Source: Pseudomonadota bacterium
GTDB lineage: Bacteria > Pseudomonadota > Alphaproteobacteria > SHVP01
Length of the DNA stretch: 53,082 nucleotides
Direction of reading: 5' to 3'
Assembly (NCBI GenBank): GCA_022566715.1
Contig: JADFIH010000005.1
Span: forward strand, 1 to 53,082
A model generated the notes under the pieces. It was not told the DNA's origin. It searched no databases and worked only from the letters and a program-made list of their open reading frames with translations. Shown here piece after piece: positions 1 to 8,864 of the stretch. The position numbers were made by a program, and so were the translations under genes. How positions within the stretch are numbered: the first letter of the stretch is position 1; every line of letters starts with the position of its first letter.

Positions 1-113
1 GTCGCAGTGCCCGAACCCTCTGTCCCCGGGGTTAGCACGGCGTTCTCTGAGGTCGCTTCAGGGCCTGCGTCCGGGCCAACGTCCAAGAATCTGTCTCTCG
101 ACCCCTGAAGTCG

Positions 114-578
114 TCAGGGCGTATCTCGCTCATGCGCCCGGGCATCGACTTCAAGCGGCGCACTGTCGTAGCCGAACTCGACGATCTGCTTGAGGTAGAC
201 CGGCAGGAAGTCGGCAATTGATCCCGCCTGTTCGTACTGGTGGACGTGCCGGCACTCATGCCACAACAGACCCGCCGCGTCGTGGTCGCTGCGGACATAG
301 ATCGCGTAGCCGAAGGTGATCCCCAATGTGTCGGGACCGAGCAACCCGGCCTCAAGGGTGGCCTCGCGGAGTTCGGGATCGTCCGGCAAGGGGATGTGGT
401 CTACGAGGCTGACCCTTATCAGGTCTGGGTGCCTGACCCCGACCGCCTGCGCCAGTGCAAGGCCCCCGTTAGGTGAGAGTGCCGTTCCACTGTTGAGAAC
501 TTCGGCCTCCCGCGCCTCGGCCCAGGCGATGGCACGGGGCAGGAGCCGTGGCAGGGCTGCGGTGAGATCGAGGGCCAT
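114..578 (-). CDS. Putative zincin-like HExxH protein
   Basis: A 154-residue protein with no signal peptide. Its second half carries HECRH, an HExxH zinc metallopeptidase signature, inside LLWHECRHVHQYEQ. A downstream segment ending LEVDARAHE may give the third (Glu) zinc ligand, as in many small uncharacterised zincins. The ATG at 578 is used because the frame upstream runs antisense through the neighbouring cyclase gene and contains no recognisable domain. The gene is divergent from the cyclase at 936. Its substrate is unknown and it may not be catalytic. The HExxH motif is seen directly; peptidase activity is inferred. Confidence 0.6.
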   Translation of the reverse strand: MALDLTAALPRLLPRAIAWAEAREAEVLNSGTALSPNGGLALAQAVGVRHPDLIRVSLVDHIPLPDDPELREATLEAGLLGPDTLGITFGYAIYVRSDHDAAGLLWHECRHVHQYEQAGSIADFLPVYLKQIVEFGYDSAPLEVDARAHERDTP

Positions 579-935
579 TGGGGAGCCCCTATACCACCCA
601 CCCCAGCCGGGCCGGCACATGGACTGGATTCGGCCTCTGTGGTTTCGAGTCCCTTGCGCGCGGGCATCAGTCCGCCCTGCACTGGTTACGAAGTGCCGGG
701 ACGCGTTACCGATGTCTGCTGATGGGGTAAGAGCGGAAGTCCTTGCAATGGTCGTTAGAGTCCGAGATTGACCACCTTTCTCGGACATTCCGCTACCTGT
801 GCCGAGCATCGCGGACAATGTGAAAGTTTTCACAACCAGAGCGGATATCCACGCATTCCATCCCCCCCTGATCCACGGTAATGTTTCCAACCTGAAACGT
901 GCGTGTTGCGCATTTGGCATCCGGGGGGAAGCCGC
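579..935. other. Divergent intergenic region with inverted repeats
   Basis: About 357 bases between two divergent genes, with no convincing ORF. It holds a perfect 8-bp inverted repeat, GTCCGAGA at 760-767 and TCTCGGAC at 779-786 with an 11-base loop. It also holds a near-palindrome GTGAAAGTTTTCAC at 820-833. Either could be an operator or a leader hairpin for the cyclase gene. No clear sigma-70 promoter was recognised. Confidence 0.4.
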
Positions 936-2861
936 ATGGCAAACGAACGCGATGAGCGCAAACTGACCGCAATCTTCGCTGCTGACGTGGTGGGCTATTC
1001 CAGGCTGATCGAAGCGGACGAGTCGGGAACGCTCTCCGCACTCACGGCCCATCGCGCCGAAGCTCTCGATCCAAAAATTACTGAACTCCGCGGACGTATC
1101 GTCAGCACCGCGGGCGACAGTGTCCTTGCCGAGTTCGCCAGCGTGGTCGATGCGGTGCAGTGCGCGGCTGAGATCCAACGCGCCATGGCGGACCGCAATG
1201 AGGGCGTTTCCGCGGACAAACGCATCGAGTTCCGGATCGGTGTCAACCTTGGCGACATCATTGTTGTCGGCGATGACATCCATGGTGATGGAGTCAACGT
1301 GGCGGCGCGCCTGGAGGCTCTGGCCGACCCTGGCGGCATCTTCATATCGGGAGCCGCCTTCAGCCAGGTCGAGAACAAACTGGAGCTGGGTTACGAAGAC
1401 CTCGGCGAGCGGAAAGTCAAGAACATCGCGAAGCCCATTCAGGTCTATCGCGTCCTCCTGGCGACCGAGGCCGCGGGCACGCTGATCACGGCTAAGCTCC
1501 CCCGCCAAACCCCGACGCGTTGGGTGGTGGCGGCCGCGGCCGTTCTGATTATCGTCATCGGCAGCGGCGTGATCTGGAATTTCGCCATCCGCGATGTCCT
1601 ACCGAGTGTCGAGGCCGCCTCGCTCGAGCGCATGGCCTTTCCCCTGCCCGACCGGCCCTCGCTTGCGGTGCTGCCCTTCGACAACCTGACGGGCGATGCC
1701 GATCAGGACTATTTCGTCGACGGCTTCGTGGACGACCTGATCACCGATCTGTCGAAGATATCGACGATCTTCGTCGTCTCGCGCAGCTCGAGCTTCACGT
1801 ACAAGGGCAAACCGGTGAAGATCAAGCAGGTGGCCGAGGAACTAGGCGTTCGCTATGTGCTGGAAGGCAGCATCCGGCGCGCCGGAGGCACCATCCGGGT
1901 CAACGCACAGCTCATCGACGCCCTCTCCGGCAACCATGTCTGGGCGGAGAAGTTCGACGGCGACGCGGCCGACATTTTCGCCTTGCAAGACGAAATCAAC
2001 GACAAGATCGTCGCGGGTCTGTCGGTGACGGTCAGCGCGGAGCAGCGCAAAGAAGCCCGGCGGCGGGAGACCGGCAACCCCGAGGCCTGGGACGCCTACC
2101 GTCAAGGCCTGAAACACATCGACCGCTTCACGGCCGTCGACAACGGGTTGGCCAACGCGTTCTTCAAGAAAGCGCTCGAGCTCGACCCCAACTACGCCCC
2201 CGCCATCGGTCTTCTGGCGGCGACCTACATGGAGGCGGGCCAGCGGCCTGACCCTGATTGGTGGCGCGAGGTTGGCGCGGAGACCCCAGAGGAGGCCTTT
2301 GCCGCGTTTGAACCTCTTTTGGCGAAGGCGCTCGAGCGTCCGACCGATTTTGCCTACCGTCTCGATGCCCGGTGGGCAACATTCCGGGGCCAGCATGAAC
2401 GAGCTCTGACCCAGGCCCTGCGTGCCGTCGACCTCGCACCCTATCACGCGGGGGCTCTGATTGAGGTCGCCATGGCCTTGATTTGGGCAGGCAGGCCCGA
2501 GGAGGGATTGCGCCGTGCGAACGAGGCGCGGCGGCTAAACCCGAAGGGCAAAGGGAACGAGGCAGTACGCGGTTTGGCGCTATTCAGCCTGGAGCGATAC
2601 GAAGAAGCGGCAGCCGAGTTGAAGACCGCTCGCAGCTTGTCTCCCGTTGGCCCCGCCCTGGTCATGCTGATGGCCACCTATGCGCACTTGGACCGCCAGG
2701 AAGAGATGCAGGCATTGCGCGACGAGTTTTTCGAGTTGTCCGAAAAGAGATTTGGCAGGCTGCCGACAATATCTGGGACCTTGCGCTTCTTTCCCTGGGC
2801 GAAGCCTGAAGACCAGGACCGGTTTACGGGCGCCCTGCGCAAGGCGGGCGTGCCGGAATAA
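936..2861 (+). CDS. Class III adenylate/guanylate cyclase with TolB-like and TPR domains
   Basis: A 641-residue predicted inner-membrane signalling enzyme that makes cAMP or cGMP from ATP or GTP. Residues about 8-180 form the class III cyclase domain. The metal-binding aspartates lie in FAADVVGYSRL and TAGDSVLAEF, and the transition-state Asn/Arg pair is in VNVAARLE. A single membrane helix spans about 197-213. Residues 240-380 look like the TolB/FlgO-type domain (LAVLPFDNLTGD...YVLEGSIRR), followed by TPR helices to the C-terminus. This architecture is common in alphaproteobacteria. The ATG at 936 is chosen over one at 903 because GGGGGGAA precedes it and the cyclase domain starts at once. 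Substrate preference cannot be read from the sequence. Confidence 0.9.
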   Translation: MANERDERKLTAIFAADVVGYSRLIEADESGTLSALTAHRAEALDPKITELRGRIVSTAGDSVLAEFASVVDAVQCAAEIQRAMADRNEGVSADKRIEFRIGVNLGDIIVVGDDIHGDGVNVAARLEALADPGGIFISGAAFSQVENKLELGYEDLGERKVKNIAKPIQVYRVLLATEAAGTLITAKLPRQTPTRWVVAAAAVLIIVIGSGVIWNFAIRDVLPSVEAASLERMAFPLPDRPSLAVLPFDNLTGDADQDYFVDGFVDDLITDLSKISTIFVVSRSSSFTYKGKPVKIKQVAEELGVRYVLEGSIRRAGGTIRVNAQLIDALSGNHVWAEKFDGDAADIFALQDEINDKIVAGLSVTVSAEQRKEARRRETGNPEAWDAYRQGLKHIDRFTAVDNGLANAFFKKALELDPNYAPAIGLLAATYMEAGQRPDPDWWREVGAETPEEAFAAFEPLLAKALERPTDFAYRLDARWATFRGQHERALTQALRAVDLAPYHAGALIEVAMALIWAGRPEEGLRRANEARRLNPKGKGNEAVRGLALFSLERYEEAAAELKTARSLSPVGPALVMLMATYAHLDRQEEMQALRDEFFELSEKRFGRLPTISGTLRFFPWAKPEDQDRFTGALRKAGVPE

Positions 2862-2867
2862 AGCGCG

Positions 2868-2884
2868 ATTGGTCCATGACCAAT
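2868..2884. terminator. Small hairpin between convergent genes
   Basis: Perfect inverted repeat ATTGGTC-CAT-GACCAAT, seven base pairs with a three-base loop, seven bases after the cyclase stop codon. It has no long T-run, so it is only a weak candidate for an intrinsic terminator. Confidence 0.3.
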
Positions 2885-2944
2885 ATCACTGCCATTCTTT
2901 CGCGCCCTCGTCGAAGTCGGGGCGTTGCGGCGGCACGACGCGGA

Positions 2945-4168
2945 TCAAGCCGCGCCGTTTTTCTCGTCCGCCGTGGCGCGCAGAAGCGCCGCCATGAGCC
3001 AGGGCAGCACGAGCCACCAGTTCTGCCAGACCCCGAAGCTCAACCCGCCGAGGATGTAGTAGGCGCTAAACAGGGCCGCCCCGCCCGCCGTCGCCAGGCG
3101 GCTCAGGTTGGCGCGCCACAGGCTGGTCAAAACGGCCGCGATCAGGCCCGCGCCAAGCAACGCGCCCGGCACTCCGAGCTCGACCCAGATTTGAAGCGCT
3201 CCGTTGTGCGGATGCAGGGGCAAAGCCACGGCTTGCGCGCTGAAGAAGGCCCGGTCGCCGCCGGGCAGGGACCGCGCGGCGTCGAGGCCCCAGCCCAACC
3301 AGGGGGCCTCGCCGATGCGCTCGGCCACGAACTGCCAGATCAACAAACGGTGGATCACCGTGGTTGGCAGGTCCGGGGCTACGGGGTTGTAAAACCTGAG
3401 GGGATCGCCCGCGAAATCGGGCAACAGGGGCACCGCCAACGTGAAGACCGCGGCCAGTACCGCCATCGCCAGCAGCGCCGGGCGCGGCGCCAGCCACACG
3501 GCGGCGAACGCGGTGATGCCGATGATCCCGGCCAGTTTGGCCGTTTCCAAAGTCAAAAAGAGGAGAGCGGCCATCGAGACCACCAGCGCCGCTAGTCCGG
3601 CCACCGCGCCGAAGCGCCGATGGGCCGCCAAGGCAAAGGGCCAGGCGAACAGCGCGAGGACGGCGGCCCCACGGTTGAGCGGTTCGCCATAGAGGCCGCC
3701 CTGGAACCATTCGGTCAAGGCGTTGCCGGTGGCCACCTCAAAGGCGATCAGAACGACGTAGAATACGCCCGCGGCAACGATTGCCGTGCTTAGGCGCCGC
3801 CGGTCCCCGGCGTCCATGACGCGGGACCCCGCAAGGAGCATCAGGCCGCCCAGGAAGATGAGCACGATGCTCAGCCAAAGCGACACGCTGTCGCCCGGGT
3901 TAGGCGCCCGCAACGCGGCGATAAACATCCACAGCACGAGAGCGCCCAACACCGCCGCAAGACGCCGCGTGACGAGGCGCGGGATGGCGAGCCGCACGCC
4001 ACGCGCGCCGAGCATCCCGGCAACCGCAAGAAGGGTGAGAATAACGAGCCCGGCCGGGGCAAACAGGGCGACCGGCGGCAAAAGAACCGCGCTCCCCGCA
4101 AGCACGTGCCAGGGACGCAAGCCCCCGGTTGGGCGGGGTGGGTCATAAACCGCGCCGGCGTCCTCCAC
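2945..4168 (-). CDS. O-antigen ligase / polymerase-like membrane protein
   Basis: A polytopic inner-membrane protein of about 407 residues, mostly hydrophobic helices, with a large loop in the second half (ERIGEAPWLGWGLDAARSLPGG, then HPHNGALQIWVELG). This is the pattern of the Wzy/WaaL O-antigen ligase family: a GxG segment followed by an H-x-H-N motif in the periplasmic loop. Such enzymes join or polymerise surface glycans at the periplasmic face. The reading frame stays open far upstream but there overlaps the glycosyltransferase gene. The GTG at 4168, four bases after that gene's stop, is the likely start, with a second GTG at 4105 possible. It is the last gene of a cyclase-glycosyltransferase-ligase set. 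Whether it ligates O-antigen or another polymer is not resolved. Confidence 0.75.
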   Translation of the reverse strand: MEDAGAVYDPPRPTGGLRPWHVLAGSAVLLPPVALFAPAGLVILTLLAVAGMLGARGVRLAIPRLVTRRLAAVLGALVLWMFIAALRAPNPGDSVSLWLSIVLIFLGGLMLLAGSRVMDAGDRRRLSTAIVAAGVFYVVLIAFEVATGNALTEWFQGGLYGEPLNRGAAVLALFAWPFALAAHRRFGAVAGLAALVVSMAALLFLTLETAKLAGIIGITAFAAVWLAPRPALLAMAVLAAVFTLAVPLLPDFAGDPLRFYNPVAPDLPTTVIHRLLIWQFVAERIGEAPWLGWGLDAARSLPGGDRAFFSAQAVALPLHPHNGALQIWVELGVPGALLGAGLIAAVLTSLWRANLSRLATAGGAALFSAYYILGGLSFGVWQNWWLVLPWLMAALLRATADEKNGAA

Positions 4169-4172
4169 CTCG

Positions 4173-5168
4173 TCAACCGGCCTTGGTTTGGGCGGTGCCC
4201 GGGCCGCCGTCCTGTGCCGGCGGACGCAGATCGGGAACCGCCTGGTAAACGGCTTTGAGAACGGTGGCGACACCCAGGGACGCAAGCCGCTCGTGCTGAA
4301 CGACGACGACGGTTTCGCCGCGCGGGGCCGTTTGCTCCGGCACGGAGGCCTCGGAAAAAAGGACGACGGAGGGGCAGCCCGCCGCCGCAATCAAATGCAT
4401 CGGCCCGGTATCGTTGCCAACGGCGACGGTGGCGCGCCGGCCGAACTCTGCGACCGTGGCCAATGAGGTATCGTTGCACAGGTTGAGCGTCCCGCGCGTG
4501 CGCCGCTCGATCTCCTCCATGATCGCACTCTCTTGCAGCGCGCCGATCAAGACCGGCTGCAGGCCGCGGCCGTGGAGCCAGTTGGCGAGCGCGGCATACC
4601 GGTTGGCGGGCCAACGCTTCCTGGGCCGGTGTATGGCGCCGCCCGGAACCAGGAGTGCGAACGGCTCGCTCACCATGTGGCGCGAAAGGTCGGCCGTCAT
4701 CCAGGACACATCGGTCGGCGGCGTTTCGGCGATCCCCGCGGCGGCAAGCTGCTCCGCCTGACGTTCGATGGTGTGCATCGAATCACGTTCCGGATTGGCG
4801 TGCGGATGCGAAGCGCCGCGCGCGATCCCCGACCACTCCGGCCTTGGCCGGCCCATCATGCGGTAGTACAGGCCGGTGCGGTCCGTATGCTGCAAATCGT
4901 AGACGCGCACGAAACCCGCGCCCCGAAGCCTGCGCCGCAGGCGCCACCACGGCGCCGGGTTCCAGGGTTTGGGCCGGTCATCGACCCATATCTCGTCGAA
5001 CCAGCCGGACTTATTGAACGGCTTGGCGTAGGGCGCGGACGTGAGAAGAACAATGTGCGCGTCCGGGTGGTGCGCGCGGATGGCCTTGAAGGGGCCCGTC
5101 GCAAGAACGATGTCGCCAAGCGCGCCATGCTTGATGACCAGGATGCTTTCACGCTCGCCGGCGGGCAT
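4173..5168 (-). CDS. Glycosyltransferase family 9 (heptosyltransferase-like)
   Basis: A 331-residue protein of the ADP-heptose:LPS heptosyltransferase family (GT9), expected to add a sugar to the lipopolysaccharide core in the cytoplasm. The N-terminal ILVIKHGALGDIVLATG strand-loop and the C-terminal donor-site region (VAVGNDTGPMHLIAAAGCPSVVLF) are hallmark GT9 segments, and VPGGAIHRPRKRWPANRYA lies between them. The ATG at 5168 begins MPAGERESILVIKHG; the upstream extension of the frame is arginine-rich shadow sequence of the cyclase gene. The start lies five bases after the cyclase stop codon, so co-transcription is very likely. The exact donor sugar is unknown. Confidence 0.85.
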   Translation of the reverse strand: MPAGERESILVIKHGALGDIVLATGPFKAIRAHHPDAHIVLLTSAPYAKPFNKSGWFDEIWVDDRPKPWNPAPWWRLRRRLRGAGFVRVYDLQHTDRTGLYYRMMGRPRPEWSGIARGASHPHANPERDSMHTIERQAEQLAAAGIAETPPTDVSWMTADLSRHMVSEPFALLVPGGAIHRPRKRWPANRYAALANWLHGRGLQPVLIGALQESAIMEEIERRTRGTLNLCNDTSLATVAEFGRRATVAVGNDTGPMHLIAAAGCPSVVLFSEASVPEQTAPRGETVVVVQHERLASLGVATVLKAVYQAVPDLRPPAQDGGPGTAQTKAG

Positions 5169-5173
5169 GGGAC

Positions 5174-8100
5174 TTAGTCCGCCACCCCGAGGGGCGCGCG
5201 GGCGGGCGACTCGCCCAAGGCGGCGTCGAGCACGGGAAGGGCGGCGGCGAGGCGTAGTTCCCCGGCCTGTTGCCGCAGCCGGCGAAGCTCGCCGAGATTT
5301 TCCTCGCCCTTGCCGCCGGCGCCGAAGGCCGCCAAAGCCCTGCCCCAGCGAACGTAGTAATCGGACCAGCGCAGGGGCTCGGCCCGAAAATATTCCTCCA
5401 ACGCGTCCGCGTAACGCAGAACGGCTGACAACTCGCCGATTCGGATGCAGACCGCAATGGCGTCGCTGTAGAAAAATAGATAATTGTGGCTGACGCATTC
5501 CTCGGCGAGGGCCTTTTCAGCCTCGGCCAGCGCGTCACCGCGCACGGTCGGATCCTCGGTGACCAGGGCCAGGATGCCGAAGCACATGGGCCCGACGAAG
5601 GAGAGGCCGGTCTCGCGGCTTATGGCGATAGCCTCGGTGACCAGGGTAACCGCCTCGTCACCGCGCCCCTCCACAAACGCCGCCTTGGCCAGGAACGCCA
5701 GAAACCAAGCTTCGAAGCGCCGCGCGCCGATCCGCCGCGTCAGGGCAAGGCCCCTATGGAGTTCCTCCTGCGCGGCTTTGGGGTCGCCTGCATGGAGCAG
5801 CATGCAACCACCCATCCGGGCGACGATTTCCGCCCGATTTAGTCCGATTCGCTGCGCCATCGCCGCGGCCGTCCGGCAATCCTCCCAGCCCCCCGCGAGG
5901 TCGATATTGTAGAAGCGGGTGTAGCCACGCATGTGCAGGTTGGCGACCTCGATACGCACGAAACCGTGCTTCCGGCAAAGCTTGATACAATCGTCAAAGT
6001 GCTTGTTGGCGGTGATCATGCGGCCGCGCTGATAGTAGGCATCGCCGAGCCCGCCAAGGGCGCGGGCCTCGCTCTCGGCCGATCCGGCGGCGCGGGAATA
6101 CTTCCGGGCTGCTTCATGTTCTTCCAGGCAACCCTCGATGTTGCCCGTCGGAAAAAATATGTTGCCCCGATCAAAATGAATTCTTGCCACATCGGCCGGG
6201 TCGGCGTCCGTTACCGTTGCCTTTTCGGCCTGCGCCAGCGCGTCCAACGCCTCGTCATAGCGGTCCAGCACGCGCATGCCCCCGGCAACCCCGAGCCAGG
6301 CCCGGCAGCGGTCCCGGTCGCTCGTGCCACAGTTCAGCGCGCCGCGGAATGACTCGATCGACGTCTCGTTTTCGCCCAGGTAGCGAAGGGCGTCTCCCTG
6401 AAGGCAGAGCAGGGCACAGCGGGTTTGCGGCTCGGGCTCCAGTGCGAGGCCGTCCGCACAAAGCCCTTGCGCCGTCTCGAAGTGAAAATCGCCGGCCTGC
6501 CCTTGCGCCGCTTCGAGGTAGGCGCCGGGCGCCAACAGTGACTCCGCCCGTGCAAGGTGCTCGGCGTGAAGAATGGGGTCGCGATCCTTGAACCACATAG
6601 CCGCGCGCTCGTGCAGTTCGTGCCGATTCGATTTCAGAAGGGAAGCATACGCGCCATCCCGAATCAGTGAGTGGCCGAATAGATATTCCGCGCCCTCGGG
6701 CTGAACGAGGTAATGCTCGATCAAAGATGTGCAGGAGAAGCCCCCATCTCCCAACAGATGGCGCAACAACTCCAAGCTGAAACGTTGGCCAATCACCGCC
6801 GCCGCGCGCAACGCTCTGCGGTCACGGTCGTCGAGCATGTCCATGCGCGCCAGTACGCTACTTTGCACCGAACCAGGTACGGTCCCAGCCGTTGCCTCCT
6901 CGGCGCTGCGCAACAACTGCTCGAGAAACATCGGATTGCCCTCGGCCCGGGCCACGCAGGCGGCGGCAAACTCACTCTGGGTGTCGACGAATGCCGCGGC
7001 CATCTCCGTCGCCTCTTTCTCCCGTAGGGGCGGAAGATCGATCGTCGTCAGCTCGACCCCGCGCGCCGTTGCCCGCCAGGCTGCGTCGAGTGGATCACCA
7101 TCGACGCGGGAGGTCATGACGAGAACGGCGCGGTATTCGAACAGGGCGCGCGCCAAATAAGCGAGGTCCGCGAGCACCGGGGCATCCGCCCATTGGACGT
7201 CCTCGACCAGGAGCAGGACCGGCCGTGCCGCGCTGGCCGCCGCGAGAAGCTCCCCGAGGGCCTTTCTCTTACCCTCGTTGCGAAGGGTGTAGTCCATGGC
7301 GTCATAGAGCGCGCGCAGGTCCGCGGGCTGGGGGAGGTCGAGCAGGTCGTTCAAATGCGCGCGGCGTTCGTCCCCGACGCCGTCAGCGGAAATAGCGGCG
7401 TCGGCGGCGGAGGCCCGCTCGTTCGAACCCGCCGATGGTCCAAGGCCCAGAACCCCGCGCACCAGGACACGGATCGCGTCGCGCCCCTTGCCCGTGCCGA
7501 AGTCGAGAATCAGCGCGCGGTGGCAGGCGAAGCCCCGGGCCTCCCCCAACCGGCGGAATTCCTCCAACAACCGGGTCTTGCCAACCCCGACTTCTCCGCG
7601 CAGATAGACGCACTCGCCGTTCCCGGTCTCGGCGCAGGCCTCCAAAATGGCCGCGAACTGCCGAGTCTCGCGGCGCCGGCCGACAAACGCCCGAGCCTGT
7701 CCCTGGTGTGCGGAATCCAGCAGCGCCAGGACGCGCCACGCCCGCACGGAACCTTCGATCCCCTTGAGGGTCATCCCCGCAGCCGATTCGCAGCGGAACA
7801 GGCCGGACACCTCGCGGTAGACCTCATCGGCGATCAGGGTTTCGCCACGTTGCGCGGTGTCTTGAAGGCGGGCCGCCAGGTTCACGGTCTCGCCCGTCAC
7901 CGTATATTCCTGATGGGCCTCGCTGCCCGTCCCGCTCGCGACCACCGTACCGGCGGCAAGGCCGATGTGCACGCCGAGCGGCGGGTCCAGTCTTGCCGCC
8001 GCCGCATGGATATCGAGGGCGGCCCGCACGGCCCGTTCGGGGTCGTTCCCGTGGGCCGTGGGCGCCCCGAATACCGCCATCACATTGTCGCCGATGTGCT

Positions 8101-8470
8101 TGTCGATGTGCCCCCCATACTCGGTAATGGCGGCGTCCGCCGCGGCGAAGAACCGGTTGAGCAGGGCGTGGGTGTCCTCCGCGTCGAGCTCTTGGGAAAG
8201 CTTGGTGAACCCCGAAAGATCGGCAAACAGGACGGTGACCTGCCGGCGTTCTCCGGCCGTGGATAGGTTGACCGGGGCCGGGGCGGCCGTGGTAACCCGC
8301 GCCGTCTGGCCGGCGGCCGTTCCTAGGCCGTGACCGCAGCTATCGCAAAACTTCTGGTCCGCCACGACGGCGGCGCCGCAGGCCGGGCAAGCGGATTCGA
8401 GCTTCGCGCCGCAGTCGGCGCAAAACCTGGCGCCCTCCCGATTGTCCGAGCCGCAGGACGGACACAACAT
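5174..8470 (-). CDS. Zinc-ribbon / class III cyclase / AAA ATPase / TPR regulator
   Basis: A 1098-residue soluble signalling protein. Two zinc ribbons open it (CPSC...CADC and CPAC...CDSC, residues 3-45). A class III cyclase domain follows at about 77-250, with FADLSGF, IGDNVMAVFG and the VNLAARL Asn/Arg pair. An AAA-type NTPase domain comes next, with Walker A GEVGVGKT near 292-299 and Walker B VLLLVEDVQWAD near 417-428. The remainder is helical repeats of TPR type. This multi-domain design is known across proteobacteria and is thought to couple ligand or partner sensing by the repeats to nucleotide cyclisation. Its unusual aspect here is tight coupling to two surface-polysaccharide genes downstream. 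The start has a divergent regulatory region upstream. Confidence 0.88.
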   Translation of the reverse strand: MLCPSCGSDNREGARFCADCGAKLESACPACGAAVVADQKFCDSCGHGLGTAAGQTARVTTAAPAPVNLSTAGERRQVTVLFADLSGFTKLSQELDAEDTHALLNRFFAAADAAITEYGGHIDKHIGDNVMAVFGAPTAHGNDPERAVRAALDIHAAAARLDPPLGVHIGLAAGTVVASGTGSEAHQEYTVTGETVNLAARLQDTAQRGETLIADEVYREVSGLFRCESAAGMTLKGIEGSVRAWRVLALLDSAHQGQARAFVGRRRETRQFAAILEACAETGNGECVYLRGEVGVGKTRLLEEFRRLGEARGFACHRALILDFGTGKGRDAIRVLVRGVLGLGPSAGSNERASAADAAISADGVGDERRAHLNDLLDLPQPADLRALYDAMDYTLRNEGKRKALGELLAAASAARPVLLLVEDVQWADAPVLADLAYLARALFEYRAVLVMTSRVDGDPLDAAWRATARGVELTTIDLPPLREKEATEMAAAFVDTQSEFAAACVARAEGNPMFLEQLLRSAEEATAGTVPGSVQSSVLARMDMLDDRDRRALRAAAVIGQRFSLELLRHLLGDGGFSCTSLIEHYLVQPEGAEYLFGHSLIRDGAYASLLKSNRHELHERAAMWFKDRDPILHAEHLARAESLLAPGAYLEAAQGQAGDFHFETAQGLCADGLALEPEPQTRCALLCLQGDALRYLGENETSIESFRGALNCGTSDRDRCRAWLGVAGGMRVLDRYDEALDALAQAEKATVTDADPADVARIHFDRGNIFFPTGNIEGCLEEHEAARKYSRAAGSAESEARALGGLGDAYYQRGRMITANKHFDDCIKLCRKHGFVRIEVANLHMRGYTRFYNIDLAGGWEDCRTAAAMAQRIGLNRAEIVARMGGCMLLHAGDPKAAQEELHRGLALTRRIGARRFEAWFLAFLAKAAFVEGRGDEAVTLVTEAIAISRETGLSFVGPMCFGILALVTEDPTVRGDALAEAEKALAEECVSHNYLFFYSDAIAVCIRIGELSAVLRYADALEEYFRAEPLRWSDYYVRWGRALAAFGAGGKGEENLGELRRLRQQAGELRLAAALPVLDAALGESPARAPLGVAD

Positions 8471-8864
8471 GGCGATCTCCCGCTTACCTCACAAACAATA
8501 TGCGACCAAAAAGACCGCACGCCATCGAAAAAAGTGGGGCGGTGCGCCCTCGGCCCAGCGGCCGCCCCGCCGCCCGAGCTTGGGCTCCGGTGAAAACACT
8601 TCCGGGGCCGGACGGTAGCAGATTTGAGGACTTAAGCATTCGTTAACCAAAAACTTGATACTGCGGGGGGTTCGCATTGCTTGTGCGCATGCATACGAGT
8701 TCCTAAGTAGTCGTGCGTACGATCAGCGCGATCGCATAAAACAAGACCGCACCAAACGTCCCCCAAAGTGCACCCGAGTAGTTTGTATCGGGAGGGGGTC
8801 GCTCGTTTAGAAGGACGTCGTTCGGTCGCTGCCTCTGTCTGGGGAACAGGCAAGGAGCAACCAT
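8471..8864. other. Divergent control region between cyclase and ExbB-like genes
   Basis: A 394-base stretch without a credible gene, lower in GC toward its middle (8630-8780) than the flanking genes. It separates a minus-strand cyclase gene from the plus-strand channel gene and so should hold promoters for both. The only motif recognised with confidence is the CtrA-type box at 8632-8646. Confidence 0.5.
8632..8646. promoter_or_regulatory. CtrA-type binding site TTAA-N7-TTAA
   Basis: TTAAGCATTCGTTAA, followed by CC, matches the full alphaproteobacterial CtrA consensus TTAA-N7-TTAAC exactly. It lies 162 bases upstream of the cyclase start on one side and 218 bases upstream of the ExbB-like start on the other. 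CtrA is a response regulator controlling cell-cycle or motility genes in alphaproteobacteria. The match is seen directly; binding and the target gene are inferred. Confidence 0.55.
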
